The notes under the pieces: generated by a model
Told to the model about the DNA's origin: nothing
Seen by the model: the letters and a program-made list of their open reading frames with translations, nothing else
Databases searched by the model: none
In this document: one piece after another, positions 34,492 through 42,830 of the stretch
Layout of the letters: each line of letters starts with the position of its first letter
Position numbering within the stretch: the first letter of the stretch is position 1
Translations under genes and position numbers: made by a program
DNA from: Nonomuraea turcica
GTDB taxonomy: Bacteria; Actinomycetota; Actinomycetes; Streptosporangiales; Streptosporangiaceae
DNA: 64,000 nucleotides
Reading direction: 5' to 3'
Assembly (NCBI RefSeq): GCF_030718205.1
Contig: NZ_JAUZQF010000022.1
Coordinates: forward strand, 62,001 to 126,000

Positions 34492-36030
34492 TTACCGGAG
34501 TTCGCGCTTGAGGATCTTGCCCGTGGCCGTCATCGGCAGGCTGTCGCGGAACTCGACGATCCGCGGATACTTGTAGGCCGCCATGTTCTCCCTGGCCCAG
34601 GCGATCAGCTCGTCTTCGGTGATCGTGGCGCCCGGCGTGCGGATGACGTACGCCTTGACCTCCTCGCCGAGCGACTCGTGCGCGACCCCCACCACGGCGG
34701 CCAGCGACACGGCCTCATGGGTCAGCAGGACCTCTTCGAGCTCCCGGGGGTAGACGTTGAAGCCGCCGCGGATGATCATGTCCTTGGCCCGGTCGATGAT
34801 GGAGTAGTAGCCGTCCGCATCCCGGGTCGCGATGTCGCCCGTGCGGAACCAGCCGTCGTTCATGACCTCGGCCGTCGCCTCCGGACGGCCGTAGTAGCCC
34901 TTCATGATGTTGTGCCCGCGGATGGCGATCTCACCGGGGCCCTCGCCCTCGACGGTCTTCCAGTCACCATCGATCAGCTTCATCTCCACACCCCAGATCG
35001 GGGTGCCGACCGTGCCCGGCTTGGTCGGCCGGCCGAGCTGGTTGAAGCTGGCCACCGGCGAGGTCTCCGACAGCCCGTACCCCTCCAGGATGCCGATGCC
35101 GAAGGTCGTCTCGAAGTCCTTGAGCACCTCCACCGGCGACGACGCGCCGCCCGCGACCGCCACGCGCAGCGACCGGGGCACCTCCGCTCCCTCGGCGTGG
35201 ATCTTGGTGAGCATGCCCCAGTACATCGTGGGCACCCCGGCGAAGAAGGTCACGTTCTCCTTGACCATGAGCGCGAGCGCGTCGCCCGGGTCGAAGCGTG
35301 GCATCAGCACGACGGTGGCGCCGCGCAGGAAGCCGGTGTTCATGACCACGGTCTGGCCGAAGGAGTGGAACAGCGGCAGAACCGCCAAATAGGTGTCGCC
35401 CTCCTCCTCGCTCCGCGGGAACATCTTGTCGCTGACCATGGCGTTCATCAGCATGTTCTGGTGGCTGAGCTCTGCGCCCTTGGGCTGGCCCGTGGTGCCC
35501 GAGGTGTAGAGGATCACCGCGGTGTCGTCGGGCGCCGTCTGCACGGTCTCGAACGTACCGGCCGTCCCGCCGAGTGCCGCCCAGATCGACTCGCCGTACT
35601 CGGACTCGGTCGCGAGCGGCGTCGCCGGCAGCACGAAGAAGTGCTCGCATCCCGCCGCCGCCTCGAAGCCGCTCCTGCCGCGCTCGCCCAGCGGCAGCTC
35701 CGGCGTGCCCTCGAAGCAGAACAACGCCTTGGCGTCGCTGTCGTCGAGGTGGTAGGCGATCTCACGCGACTGCAGCAGCACGTTCAGCGGCACCACCGTC
35801 GCCCCGGCCTTCAGGATGCCGAAGTAGACGAACGGGAAGTACGGCAGGTTCGGGCAGGCCAGCGCGACCTTGTCGCCCTTCTGGATCCCGCGCGCCACCA
35901 GGAGGTTCGCGACCTGGTTGGCGATCGTGTCGATCATCGAGTACGGCAGCCGCATGTCGCCGAAGACGATGGCCGTGCCGTCGGGGTTGTTCCTGGCGCT
36001 GTCCTCCAGGACGATCGACAGATTCAGCAT
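34492..36030 (-). CDS. long-chain fatty acid--CoA ligase
   Basis: 512-aa acyl-adenylate-forming enzyme. P-loop-like A3 motif ILYTSGTTGQPKGAELSHQN, A5 motif GYGLSETSPVASFN, A7 GWFRTGDIATRDADGYYSII, A8 hinge DRAKDMIIRGGFNVYPRELE and the C-terminal catalytic Lys in LPMTATGKILKRELR. It activates a carboxylic acid with ATP and CoA. It is divergent from a GMC oxidoreductase-P450 pair, with the palindrome TACCGGCCGGTA between them, which fits a pathway where an alcohol made by a P450 is oxidised to an acid and then loaded on CoA. Chain-length preference unknown. ATG 36030. Confidence 0.94.
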   Translation of the reverse strand: MLNLSIVLEDSARNNPDGTAIVFGDMRLPYSMIDTIANQVANLLVARGIQKGDKVALACPNLPYFPFVYFGILKAGATVVPLNVLLQSREIAYHLDDSDAKALFCFEGTPELPLGERGRSGFEAAAGCEHFFVLPATPLATESEYGESIWAALGGTAGTFETVQTAPDDTAVILYTSGTTGQPKGAELSHQNMLMNAMVSDKMFPRSEEEGDTYLAVLPLFHSFGQTVVMNTGFLRGATVVLMPRFDPGDALALMVKENVTFFAGVPTMYWGMLTKIHAEGAEVPRSLRVAVAGGASSPVEVLKDFETTFGIGILEGYGLSETSPVASFNQLGRPTKPGTVGTPIWGVEMKLIDGDWKTVEGEGPGEIAIRGHNIMKGYYGRPEATAEVMNDGWFRTGDIATRDADGYYSIIDRAKDMIIRGGFNVYPRELEEVLLTHEAVSLAAVVGVAHESLGEEVKAYVIRTPGATITEDELIAWARENMAAYKYPRIVEFRDSLPMTATGKILKRELR

Positions 36031-36082
36031 GACGCCTTCCTCTCTCTAAGCCTGCTTGGGCGCCATCTAAGCAGCCACCTCA

Positions 36083-36094
36083 TACCGGCCGGTA
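36083..36094. promoter_or_regulatory. perfect 12-bp palindrome TACCGGCCGGTA
   Basis: Placed in the 125-bp gap between the divergent acyl-CoA ligase and GMC oxidoreductase genes. It is of the type bound by TetR-family regulators of lipid and xenobiotic genes in actinobacteria. The regulator is not identified in this window. Confidence 0.6.
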
Positions 36095-36155
36095 GGTAAA
36101 CGGAGGTTACAACTGGATATGGACGCGCCCCGCCGTCGGGAGTAAGCAAGGGGTT

Positions 36156-37697
36156 ATGGAGTACGACTACGTGATCGTCGGCGCGGGTTCCGCGGGGTGC
36201 GTGCTGGCCAACCGGCTGTCGGCGGATCCGAACGTGTCGGTCGCACTGGTCGAGGCCGGCGGGCAGGACGACAAGCTGGAAATCCGCATGCCCGCGGGCT
36301 TCGCCAAGCTGTTCAAGACCGAATACGACTGGAACTACACGACGGCCAAGCAGAGCGAGATGTCCGGCCGGGAGCTCTACTGGCCCCGCGGCCGGGTCAT
36401 CGGCGGCTCGTCCTCGCTCAACGCCCAGATGTGGGTGCGCGGCTGCCAGCGCGACTACGACCAGTGGCAGGTCCCCGGCTGGTCGTACGACGACGTCCTG
36501 CCGTACTTCACCATGGCCGAGCACCGCGTCGGCAGCAACGGCGGCAACGTCTACGGCACGTCCGGCCCGCTGTACATCTCGGAGCTGCGCAGCCCCAACG
36601 TCACCACCGCGGCCTTCCTCAAGGCGTGCGAGGAGCTCGGCTTCGAGCGGCTGGGGGAGCTCAACGGGCGCTCCAACGAGGGCTACAGCCCGACCCCCGT
36701 CACCCAGAACCGCGGCCGGCGGTGGAGCGCCGCCGACGCCTACCTGCGGCCGGCGGCCGGGCGGCCCAACCTCACGGTGATCACCGCGGCGACCGTCGAC
36801 CGGGTGCTGTTCGACGGCCGGCGCGCGATCGGCATCCAGCACGACGGCGGCGCCCAGGTCAAGGCAAGGGCTGAGGTCATCCTGTCGGCGGGGGCAATCG
36901 GCTCTCCGCATCTGCTCATGCGCTCCGGCGTGGGCGCTGCCGGCGAGTTACGCGAGGCCGGGATCGAGGTCGTGCGCGACCTGCCCGAGGTCGGCAAGAA
37001 CCTGCAGGACCACCTGGCGAGCGGCGTGTACGTCGAGTGCAAGCAGCCGGTCACGCTGACCAAGGCGGAGTCGCTCGGCAACCTGCTGCGTTACCTTGTG
37101 CTGCGCTCCGGCATGCTGACCACGAACGTGGGTGAGGCGGTCGCGTTCATCCGCACCTCCGAGGAGGAGCCCGCGCCCGACATCGAGCTGATCTTCGCTC
37201 CCGCTCCGTTCATCGACCACGGCCTCACCCCGCCGACCGGCCACGGGCTCACCGTCGGCGTGGTACTGCTGCAGCCGGAGAGCCGCGGCAGGATCGGGCT
37301 GAACGGCAGGGACGTCACGATCGACCCTGGCTACCTGACCGCCGAGGCGGACGTCAAGCGGCTCGTCGCGGGCCTGAAGACGGCCAAGCAGGTGTTCGCC
37401 ACCGCCGCGATGAAACCGTACGCGGGCGGGCCGATGACCCCGTACTGGGCGCCGGAGAGCGACGAAGAGCTCGCCCAGTGGGTACGTGAGCGCGGCGAGA
37501 CTCTCTACCACCCGGTCGGCACGTGCCGCATGGGCGCCGACGACGCCTCCGTCGTGGACCCCTCCCTGCGGGTGCGCGGCATCGAGGGGCTGCGGGTCGT
37601 GGACGCGTCGATCATGCCGACACTGAACCGCGGCCACACCCACGCCCCCGCTATCATGATCGGCGAAAAGGGGGCCGATCTGATCCGTTCCTCTTGA
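36156..37697 (+). CDS. GMC family oxidoreductase (FAD alcohol dehydrogenase)
   Basis: 513-aa glucose-methanol-choline oxidoreductase. N-terminal FAD motif YDYVIVGAGSAGCVLANRLS, GMC signature 1 in WPRGRVIGGSSSLNAQMWVR, signature 2 in GAIGSPHLLMRSGVG, and the C-terminal active site YHPVGTCRMG (His) with NRGHTHAPAIMIGEKGADLI. Close to the choline-dehydrogenase/AlkJ-like type that oxidises primary aliphatic alcohols to aldehydes. ATG 36156. It is followed 33 bp later by a cytochrome P450; a 19-bp element shared with another P450 overlaps its stop codon. Confidence 0.94.
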   Translation: MEYDYVIVGAGSAGCVLANRLSADPNVSVALVEAGGQDDKLEIRMPAGFAKLFKTEYDWNYTTAKQSEMSGRELYWPRGRVIGGSSSLNAQMWVRGCQRDYDQWQVPGWSYDDVLPYFTMAEHRVGSNGGNVYGTSGPLYISELRSPNVTTAAFLKACEELGFERLGELNGRSNEGYSPTPVTQNRGRRWSAADAYLRPAAGRPNLTVITAATVDRVLFDGRRAIGIQHDGGAQVKARAEVILSAGAIGSPHLLMRSGVGAAGELREAGIEVVRDLPEVGKNLQDHLASGVYVECKQPVTLTKAESLGNLLRYLVLRSGMLTTNVGEAVAFIRTSEEEPAPDIELIFAPAPFIDHGLTPPTGHGLTVGVVLLQPESRGRIGLNGRDVTIDPGYLTAEADVKRLVAGLKTAKQVFATAAMKPYAGGPMTPYWAPESDEELAQWVRERGETLYHPVGTCRMGADDASVVDPSLRVRGIEGLRVVDASIMPTLNRGHTHAPAIMIGEKGADLIRSS

Positions 37698-37712
37698 CGT
37701 AAGTGACCACTT
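37694..37712 (+). promoter_or_regulatory. P450 upstream element, copy 1
   Basis: TTGACGTAAGTGACCACTT, ending 18 bp before the P450 start, with a near-palindromic core AAGTGACCACTT. It matches 17 of 19 positions of the element at 42795-42813 upstream of the second P450. TTGACG could also act as a -35 box. Confidence 0.65.
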
Positions 37713-37730
37713 GCAGAAGGCTTGTCTGAT

Positions 37731-38984
37731 ATGACACTGTCCGCGGACCTGGACCTGTCGCAGATCCCGTTCTGGGGGTTGCCGCAGTCCGAGCGTATGG
37801 AGGCCTTCCGCAGGCTGAGGCAGATGGACCGCCCGGTCTTCATGCGGGAGCAGATCGTGCCGTTCATCGGCGGCGGGCCGGGTTTCTACGCCCTCGTCCG
37901 CCACGCCGACGTGATCGAGGCCAGCAGGAACGCGGCCGTGTTCAGCAGCGAGCCGTGCTCCAACAGCATCCCTGACATGCCGCGCTGGCTGAGTGTCTAC
38001 TTCGGCTCGATGATCAACATGGACGACCCGCGGCACGCCCGGTTACGCCGGATCGTGTCGAGGGCGTTCACGCCGCGCATCCTGGCGAAGATGGAGGAGG
38101 ACCTCGCCAGGGCCGCCGCGGAGATCGTGGACCGGGCGATCGAGGAAGGTCCGCGCGACTTCGTCGCCCAGGTGGCCGCGAAGCTCCCCGTACGGGTCAT
38201 CTGCGACATGATGGGGATCCCGGCGGAGTCTCATGACCTGGTGCTACAGCAGACCAACGTCATCCTGGGCAACACCGACCCCGAATACACCGGCGTCGCC
38301 CCCGACCTCACCCGCCGCAACGTCGCCAAGGGCCTGGCCAAGCTGCTGCGCGCCGGATACACGCTCAACCGGCTGGCCGCCCGCCTGGGCGACGAGCGGC
38401 GCAAGCGGCCCACGGGCGACCTGGTCAGCCTGCTGGTCAACGGCGAGGAGAGGCTCACCCCGCAACAACTGGGGTCGTTCTTCATCCTGCTCGTGGTGGC
38501 GGGCAGCGAGACCACCCGCAACGCGATCGCGCACGGGCTCAAGCTCCTCACCGACCACCCCAACCAGCGCGCGATCCTGCTCGGGAATTTCGAAGGGCTC
38601 ATCGGCACCGCGTGCGACGAGATCATCCGGTACGCCACGCCGGTGATCCAGTTCCGCCGCACGCTGACGCAGGACTACGAGATGAACGGCACCTCATACC
38701 GGAAGGGCGACAAGGTGCTGCTCTTCTACAACTCCGCCAACCGCGACGAGGCGGTCTTCTCGGACCCGGACACGTTCGACATCACCCGCGACCCCAACCC
38801 GCACGTCGGTTTCGGCGGGCCGGGGCCGCACTACTGCCTGGGCGCGCACCTGGCGCGCAGGGAGATGACTGTGATGTTCCGCGAGCTGTTCTCCCGGTTG
38901 CCCCGCCTCAGGTCCGCCGGCGAACCCGACTACTTGCTCTCCAACTTCATCAACGGCGTCAAGCACCTGCGCTACACCTTCTGA
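37731..38984 (+). CDS. cytochrome P450
   Basis: 417-aa soluble bacterial P450. I-helix oxygen-binding AGSETTRN, K-helix ExxR in DEIIRYA, and the heme loop HVGFGGPGPHYCLGAHLARR with Cys369 as the axial ligand. Similarity of the RHARLRRIVSRAFTP and MMGIP phrases suggests the lipid/steroid/branched-alkyl hydroxylase part of the family (CYP124/125/142 neighbourhood), an inference. It would need ferredoxin partners not seen here. ATG 37731 has GAAGG upstream. It follows the GMC oxidoreductase in what looks like an operon and is a paralogue of the P450 at 42831. Confidence 0.94.
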   Translation: MTLSADLDLSQIPFWGLPQSERMEAFRRLRQMDRPVFMREQIVPFIGGGPGFYALVRHADVIEASRNAAVFSSEPCSNSIPDMPRWLSVYFGSMINMDDPRHARLRRIVSRAFTPRILAKMEEDLARAAAEIVDRAIEEGPRDFVAQVAAKLPVRVICDMMGIPAESHDLVLQQTNVILGNTDPEYTGVAPDLTRRNVAKGLAKLLRAGYTLNRLAARLGDERRKRPTGDLVSLLVNGEERLTPQQLGSFFILLVVAGSETTRNAIAHGLKLLTDHPNQRAILLGNFEGLIGTACDEIIRYATPVIQFRRTLTQDYEMNGTSYRKGDKVLLFYNSANRDEAVFSDPDTFDITRDPNPHVGFGGPGPHYCLGAHLARREMTVMFRELFSRLPRLRSAGEPDYLLSNFINGVKHLRYTF

Positions 38985-39006
38985 CCGCCTCTGTCATCGA
39001 CTCCGG

Positions 39007-39180
39007 CAGCCCGTCCTCGCCGCGGCGGCGCTGACCCCGGACATCACCCGGGCGGCGGCCCTGATCGGGACGACCGGCGATTACGTGCTCGGCGCCGTGA
39101 CCAAAGAGCCGGCCGAGCGGGAGGCGCGGCGGCGTACGGGGCTGCCGGAGGAGGAGTGGCGGGCCGCGATCGGCCCCTGA
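39007..39180 (+). pseudogene. C-terminal remnant of a TetR regulator
   Basis: Start-less frame after the P450 stop reading LTPDITRAAALIGTTGDYVL, then GAVTKEPAEREARRRTGLPE and EEWRAAIGP before a stop. This matches the C-terminal ligand domain of tetracycline-repressor-like TetR proteins (YVLGxV...EQAEREAxxRTGLxEEEWRA). Nothing of the DNA-binding part remains. The MFS exporter gene on the other strand runs antisense through most of it. Confidence 0.55.
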
Positions 39181-40444
39181 GCGCCACCGGGAGCAGCGCT
39201 CCAGCCAGCGCCAGTGCGGCCGCGATGAGCAGCAGCGGGACGAGCCCTGACCGGTACGGCGCCGCCAGCACCGCCACGCCCACGGCCGTGCCGACCTGTT
39301 TGAGCGTGTTCACGATCCCGGTCGCCATCCCGACCCGATCCATCGGCGCGGTCAGCCCGACCTGGTTGGCCACGACGTTGCCCGCGCCGAGCCCGAGACC
39401 GCCGAGGAACAACCCGACCATAATGGGCGTCCACGGATCGGCCGCGGGGACGGCCATGACCAGCAGCGCTACCGCGATGACCGCAGGACCGACGGCGATC
39501 AGCACACCCATCGGCCACTTGTGCAGCACCCGCCCGATCGCGACGGGGCCGATGACCGCCGCCACGCTGAAGGCCAGGAAGCGTGCCCCCGCTTCCGCCG
39601 GGCTCGTGTCCAGCGGGCCCTGCACGTACAACGTGAGATAGGTGAACGCGCCCAGCAGGGCCGCCAGCATGAGCAGCGTCGTTCCTGAGCCGACCGCGAA
39701 CACCCGGTTCCTGAACAGCCCCAAATCGATCATCGGTTCGGAGGCGCGCCGCTCGACGAGCACGAACACCGCCAGCAGCACCAGACCGGCCACCAGCAAG
39801 GCCGGCAGGTCGTGGATGAGCGCCGGGATGATCGCGAACAGCGCCGCTGTGATCAGCAGGATACCCAGCGGGTCGAGATGCCCTCTGCCGCGCGACTCGG
39901 CAACCCGCTGGCGCAGCGCCACCAGGACGAACGCCCCGATGGGCAGGTTGATGAGGAAGATGGCCCGCCAGCCGAACGCGCTCGTCAGCGCGCCGCCCAC
40001 CACCGGTCCCAGCGTCATGGCCAGCCCCGACACCGCGCTGAAGATGCCGAGCGCCTTGCCCCGGTCCGGGCCCTCGGGGTAGGCGGCGCCGATCAGCGGG
40101 GTGGTGGTGCCGTACAACGCGGAGGCGCCCAGGCCCTGCACGCCCCTGGCCAGGTCGAGCAGGGGCGCCGTGGGGGCGAGCGCGCAGGCCAGCGAGGCCA
40201 CCGTGAAGATCGACACGCCGATCACCAGCAACCTGCGCCTGCCGTACCGGTCAGCCAGGACTCCGGCGGGCAGCAGCGCGGCGGCCAGCGTGAGCGCATA
40301 GGCGTCCACCACCCACTGCACCTGCACCAGGCTCGCCCCCAGGTCGGCACGGATGTCGGGCAGCGCGATCGTCACGGCGGTCAGGTCCACCACGACAAGC
40401 ACGATCGTCATCGAGGCCAGTGCGAGTACCCATCCCCGTCGCAT
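39044..40444 (-). CDS. MFS transporter, DHA2 (EmrB/QacA) type
   Basis: 466-aa exporter with about 14 hydrophobic segments. Motif A in GVLADRYGRRRLLVIG, the N-terminal VDLTAVTIALPDIRADLGAS and motif C-like GLAMTLGPVVGGALTSAFGW are typical of proton-driven drug exporters. The first ~430 residues are normal. The last ~35 (Pro/Ala then SRRRARNRRSSRS) are unlike the family and are encoded antisense to a TetR remnant, so the original stop was probably lost. ATG 40444, divergent from the alpha/beta hydrolase (74-bp gap). Confidence 0.92.
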   Translation of the reverse strand: MRRGWVLALASMTIVLVVVDLTAVTIALPDIRADLGASLVQVQWVVDAYALTLAAALLPAGVLADRYGRRRLLVIGVSIFTVASLACALAPTAPLLDLARGVQGLGASALYGTTTPLIGAAYPEGPDRGKALGIFSAVSGLAMTLGPVVGGALTSAFGWRAIFLINLPIGAFVLVALRQRVAESRGRGHLDPLGILLITAALFAIIPALIHDLPALLVAGLVLLAVFVLVERRASEPMIDLGLFRNRVFAVGSGTTLLMLAALLGAFTYLTLYVQGPLDTSPAEAGARFLAFSVAAVIGPVAIGRVLHKWPMGVLIAVGPAVIAVALLVMAVPAADPWTPIMVGLFLGGLGLGAGNVVANQVGLTAPMDRVGMATGIVNTLKQVGTAVGVAVLAAPYRSGLVPLLLIAAALALAGALLPVALRGRSRPATPPPAAPYAAAPPARPALWSRRRARNRRSSRSGPPPG

Positions 40445-40518
40445 GCGAGCTCCTTCGCGTCGCGGACCCCTGTGAAGTTCGTACTCCTCAAAGGAGCCGG
40501 GTGCTAGGTTTCGCAGTC

Positions 40519-41358
40519 ATGGAGATCAGGACTATCCACGCTAATGGGGTGGAGTTCGCGTATCTGACCGTCGGTGAGGGGCCGCTCGCGCTGTGCCTGC
40601 ACGGCTTCCCCGACACCGCGCACACCTGGCGCCACCTGATGCCGGCGCTGGCCGAGCGCGGTTACCGCGCGGTCGCGCCGTTCACGCGCGGCTATGCGCC
40701 GACCGAGGTCCCGGCCGACGGCGCGTACGAGGATGCCGCGCTGGTCGCCGACGTCCGTGCCCTGTACGAGGAGCTCGGCGGCGACGCCGACGCGGTGATC
40801 ATCGGGCACGACTGGGGTGCCTTCCCCGTCTACCCTCTGGCCGGCCGCTTCCGGCGCGCGGTCACGCTCGCGGTGCCGCCGCCCGGGTCGCTGGCCGGCA
40901 CGTTCCTCGACTACGAGCAGCTCAAGCGCTCGTTCTACATCTTCCTCTTCCAGACCGCCCTGGCGGAGACGGCCGCCGCCGGCCCGGGCTTCCTCGAGAA
41001 CCTGTGGCGCGACTGGTCCCCAGGGTACGACGCGAGCGAGGACCTGGAGTTCGTACGGCGCAGCATCGGCGCGCCCGCCAACCTGAGCGCGGCCCTCGGC
41101 TACTACCGGGCCATGCTGGGCACCACGCCGCGGTCCGGTCGCTACCCCGCCGTCGAGCCCGGGGTGACCGGGCCCGTCCTCTACCTGCACGGCGCTCAGG
41201 ACGGCTGCCTGGGCGCCGACCTGGTCAAGGACGTGCTCAGCCACCTTCCGGCCGGCTCGCGGGCCGAGCTGGTGGGGGACACCGGTCACTTCCTCCACCT
41301 GGAACGGCCCGCCGAAATCAACCGCCTGATCCTGGACTGGCTCGGCCCGGCCCGCTGA
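40519..41358 (+). CDS. alpha/beta hydrolase, epoxide hydrolase-like
   Basis: 279-aa alpha/beta hydrolase. Oxyanion motif LCLHGFPDTAHTWRHLMPAL, nucleophile elbow IIGHDWGAFPVYPLAGRF, where the nucleophile is Asp (HDWG) as in epoxide hydrolases and haloalkane dehalogenases, a late acid region LYLHGAQDGCLG and the catalytic His in VGDTGHFLHLERPAEINRLI. Most likely an epoxide hydrolase; a dehalogenase is the alternative. ATG 40519 is the family start. It is divergent from the MFS exporter. Confidence 0.92.
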   Translation: MEIRTIHANGVEFAYLTVGEGPLALCLHGFPDTAHTWRHLMPALAERGYRAVAPFTRGYAPTEVPADGAYEDAALVADVRALYEELGGDADAVIIGHDWGAFPVYPLAGRFRRAVTLAVPPPGSLAGTFLDYEQLKRSFYIFLFQTALAETAAAGPGFLENLWRDWSPGYDASEDLEFVRRSIGAPANLSAALGYYRAMLGTTPRSGRYPAVEPGVTGPVLYLHGAQDGCLGADLVKDVLSHLPAGSRAELVGDTGHFLHLERPAEINRLILDWLGPAR

Positions 41359-41401
41359 GGGGCAGCCGCGCCTCAAGACGGCCGGCCCCGCCCTGGGGTG
41401 G

Positions 41402-42619
41402 TCAGCCGTGGCCCTGCTTCCGCAGAACCGCGATCACCGGGTGCCGCCCCGACAGGCTCACTCGGACCGTCTCCTCCACGGCGAACCCGCGCGGGATCCC
41501 GCCGTGGACCAGCGCCACGGCCAGCCCGTCGGCCGCCAGGACCCGCCGCACCTCCCGCCACAGGAGTCCGAGGTCCCCCGCGAGCAGCCCTCGAGGCGGC
41601 ACCTGACGTCCCCAGGGCGGGTTCACCAGCACGCGCTCGGCGCCCCCGTCGGGCACGGGGATCCGCCCGCCATCCGCCAGCCCCCACCCGAACGGCGACC
41701 CGCCGCCTCCGGACGCTCGGCCGCCCGCAGGTGCCGGCTCGCCGCCTCCGGACGGACGGCCGCTCGTCGGCGTCGGCTTGCCGGATGGTGGCGCGCTCGC
41801 CGGAGGTCGCCCGCCTTCGACGGGCGATCGACCCGTCAGGGCCGCGTGGGCGTTGGCGGCGGCGGCCGCGAGCGCGGCCGGGTCGTGATCGAAGCCCAGC
41901 AGCCGCACGTGCGGCGCGAGAGCGTGAGCCTCGATCAGCGTGGTTCCCGCGCCGCAGCACGGGTCGAGCACCGTGCCCGCGCCCTCCAGCCGGGCCAGCT
42001 CCGCCATGGCGGCCGCCACCGGCGGATGCAGCGTGCCCCGGATGGAGGCCGTCTTGTACGGCCTGCGATGCAGCGGCCGATCGGCCGGCCGCAGCGCGAT
42101 GACCGCCTGCTCGCCCTCGATCGTGACCCGCCACGACATCGCCTCCAGCGGCGGCCGCCCTCCCGCCGTCCTGGAGTGGTAGCGCACCCCCAGGGCCCGG
42201 GCCAGCTCGACCCCGACCGCGTCCTCGATCTCGAACCTCGTGTAGTTGCGCCGCCCGACGAACGACGCCGACACCTCCAGCCCACCACGCGCGTCCGGCC
42301 GCCCGCCGCCCAGGCGAGCCAGCCGGGCCGCGTCCACGCCCCGCGCCGCCTGCGCCAGCCGCGCGAGCGCGGAGCGGCGGACGCCGATCCCGTCCACCAC
42401 GGCCCCGGCCAGCAGCACGTCGTCCGCCGTACGCAATGCCAGGGGCGCCGTACGCAATGCCAGAAGCCCGGCCTCGTCCGTGGCCTCGAACCACACCTCG
42501 CGATGCCGCACCCCGCGCACCACGCCCAGCCGGGAACGCCGAATCTCCGTGGCCACCAGGGGCTCGATGCCGTGCACCGCCCTGGCCACGGCAAAAGTAT
42601 GCACGTGTCCTTCTCCCAC
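41402..42619 (-). CDS. UPF0020/THUMP-type RNA methyltransferase with low-complexity insertion
   Basis: 405-aa SAM-dependent RNA guanine-N2-type methyltransferase (RlmL/TrmG10-like). The THUMP-like N-terminal half contains SFVGRRNYTRFEIEDAVGVE, the linker RPLHRRPYKTASIRGTLHPP is the usual RxYR-type entry, SAM motif I is VLDPCCGAGTTLIEAHALA and motif IV is LVNPPWGRQV. Between these, about residues 270-318 form a Gly/Pro/Ser-rich insertion not present in the fold. The start is either 42619 (ATG) or GTG 42604. A seven-codon frame and two hairpins lie upstream (42631-42721). Confidence 0.85.
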   Translation of the reverse strand: MGEGHVHTFAVARAVHGIEPLVATEIRRSRLGVVRGVRHREVWFEATDEAGLLALRTAPLALRTADDVLLAGAVVDGIGVRRSALARLAQAARGVDAARLARLGGGRPDARGGLEVSASFVGRRNYTRFEIEDAVGVELARALGVRYHSRTAGGRPPLEAMSWRVTIEGEQAVIALRPADRPLHRRPYKTASIRGTLHPPVAAAMAELARLEGAGTVLDPCCGAGTTLIEAHALAPHVRLLGFDHDPAALAAAAANAHAALTGRSPVEGGRPPASAPPSGKPTPTSGRPSGGGEPAPAGGRASGGGGSPFGWGLADGGRIPVPDGGAERVLVNPPWGRQVPPRGLLAGDLGLLWREVRRVLAADGLAVALVHGGIPRGFAVEETVRVSLSGRHPVIAVLRKQGHG

Positions 42620-42630
42620 GTCGCGAACCC

Positions 42631-42691
42631 GGGACGGCGGTCGCTCAGCCGTCCCGCATCGCCGGCGGTGGGATGTCCGCGCCCCGCCGGC
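42631..42691 (-). promoter_or_regulatory. two consecutive hairpins upstream of the RNA methyltransferase
   Basis: Stem 1: GCCGGCGG (42661-42668) with CCGCCGGC (42684-42691). Stem 2: GGGACGGC (42631-42638) with GCCGTCCC (42648-42655). Both are perfect 8-bp stems in the leader, between the seven-codon frame and the methyltransferase start. Confidence 0.5.
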
Positions 42692-42697
42692 GGCTCG

Positions 42698-42721
42698 CTA
42701 ACGCAGGTAGAAGAAGGTCAT
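42698..42721 (-). CDS. possible seven-residue leader peptide MTFFYLR
   Basis: ATG 42721 with AAGGTG about 7 nt upstream, stop at 42698-42700. The peptide has three consecutive aromatic residues and lies just before two hairpins and the methyltransferase gene. Very short, so it may be chance. Confidence 0.3.
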   Translation of the reverse strand: MTFFYLR

Positions 42722-42767
42722 GGAGATCACCTTAGGGCCGGCCGCCACGCGGTGCCACGGATTTTCA

Positions 42768-42813
42768 CCGTACGTACGGCGTACGTCATAACCATTGACG
42801 TAAGTGGCCGCTT
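42768..42813 (+). promoter_or_regulatory. palindrome and P450 upstream element, copy 2
   Basis: CCGTACGTACGG (42768-42779) is a perfect 12-bp palindrome. TTGACGTAAGTGGCCGCTT (42795-42813) matches 17 of 19 positions of the element before the first P450 and ends 17 bp before this P450's ATG. Together they form the likely control region. Confidence 0.65.
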
Positions 42814-42830
42814 TTCCGAATGATGGCCTT

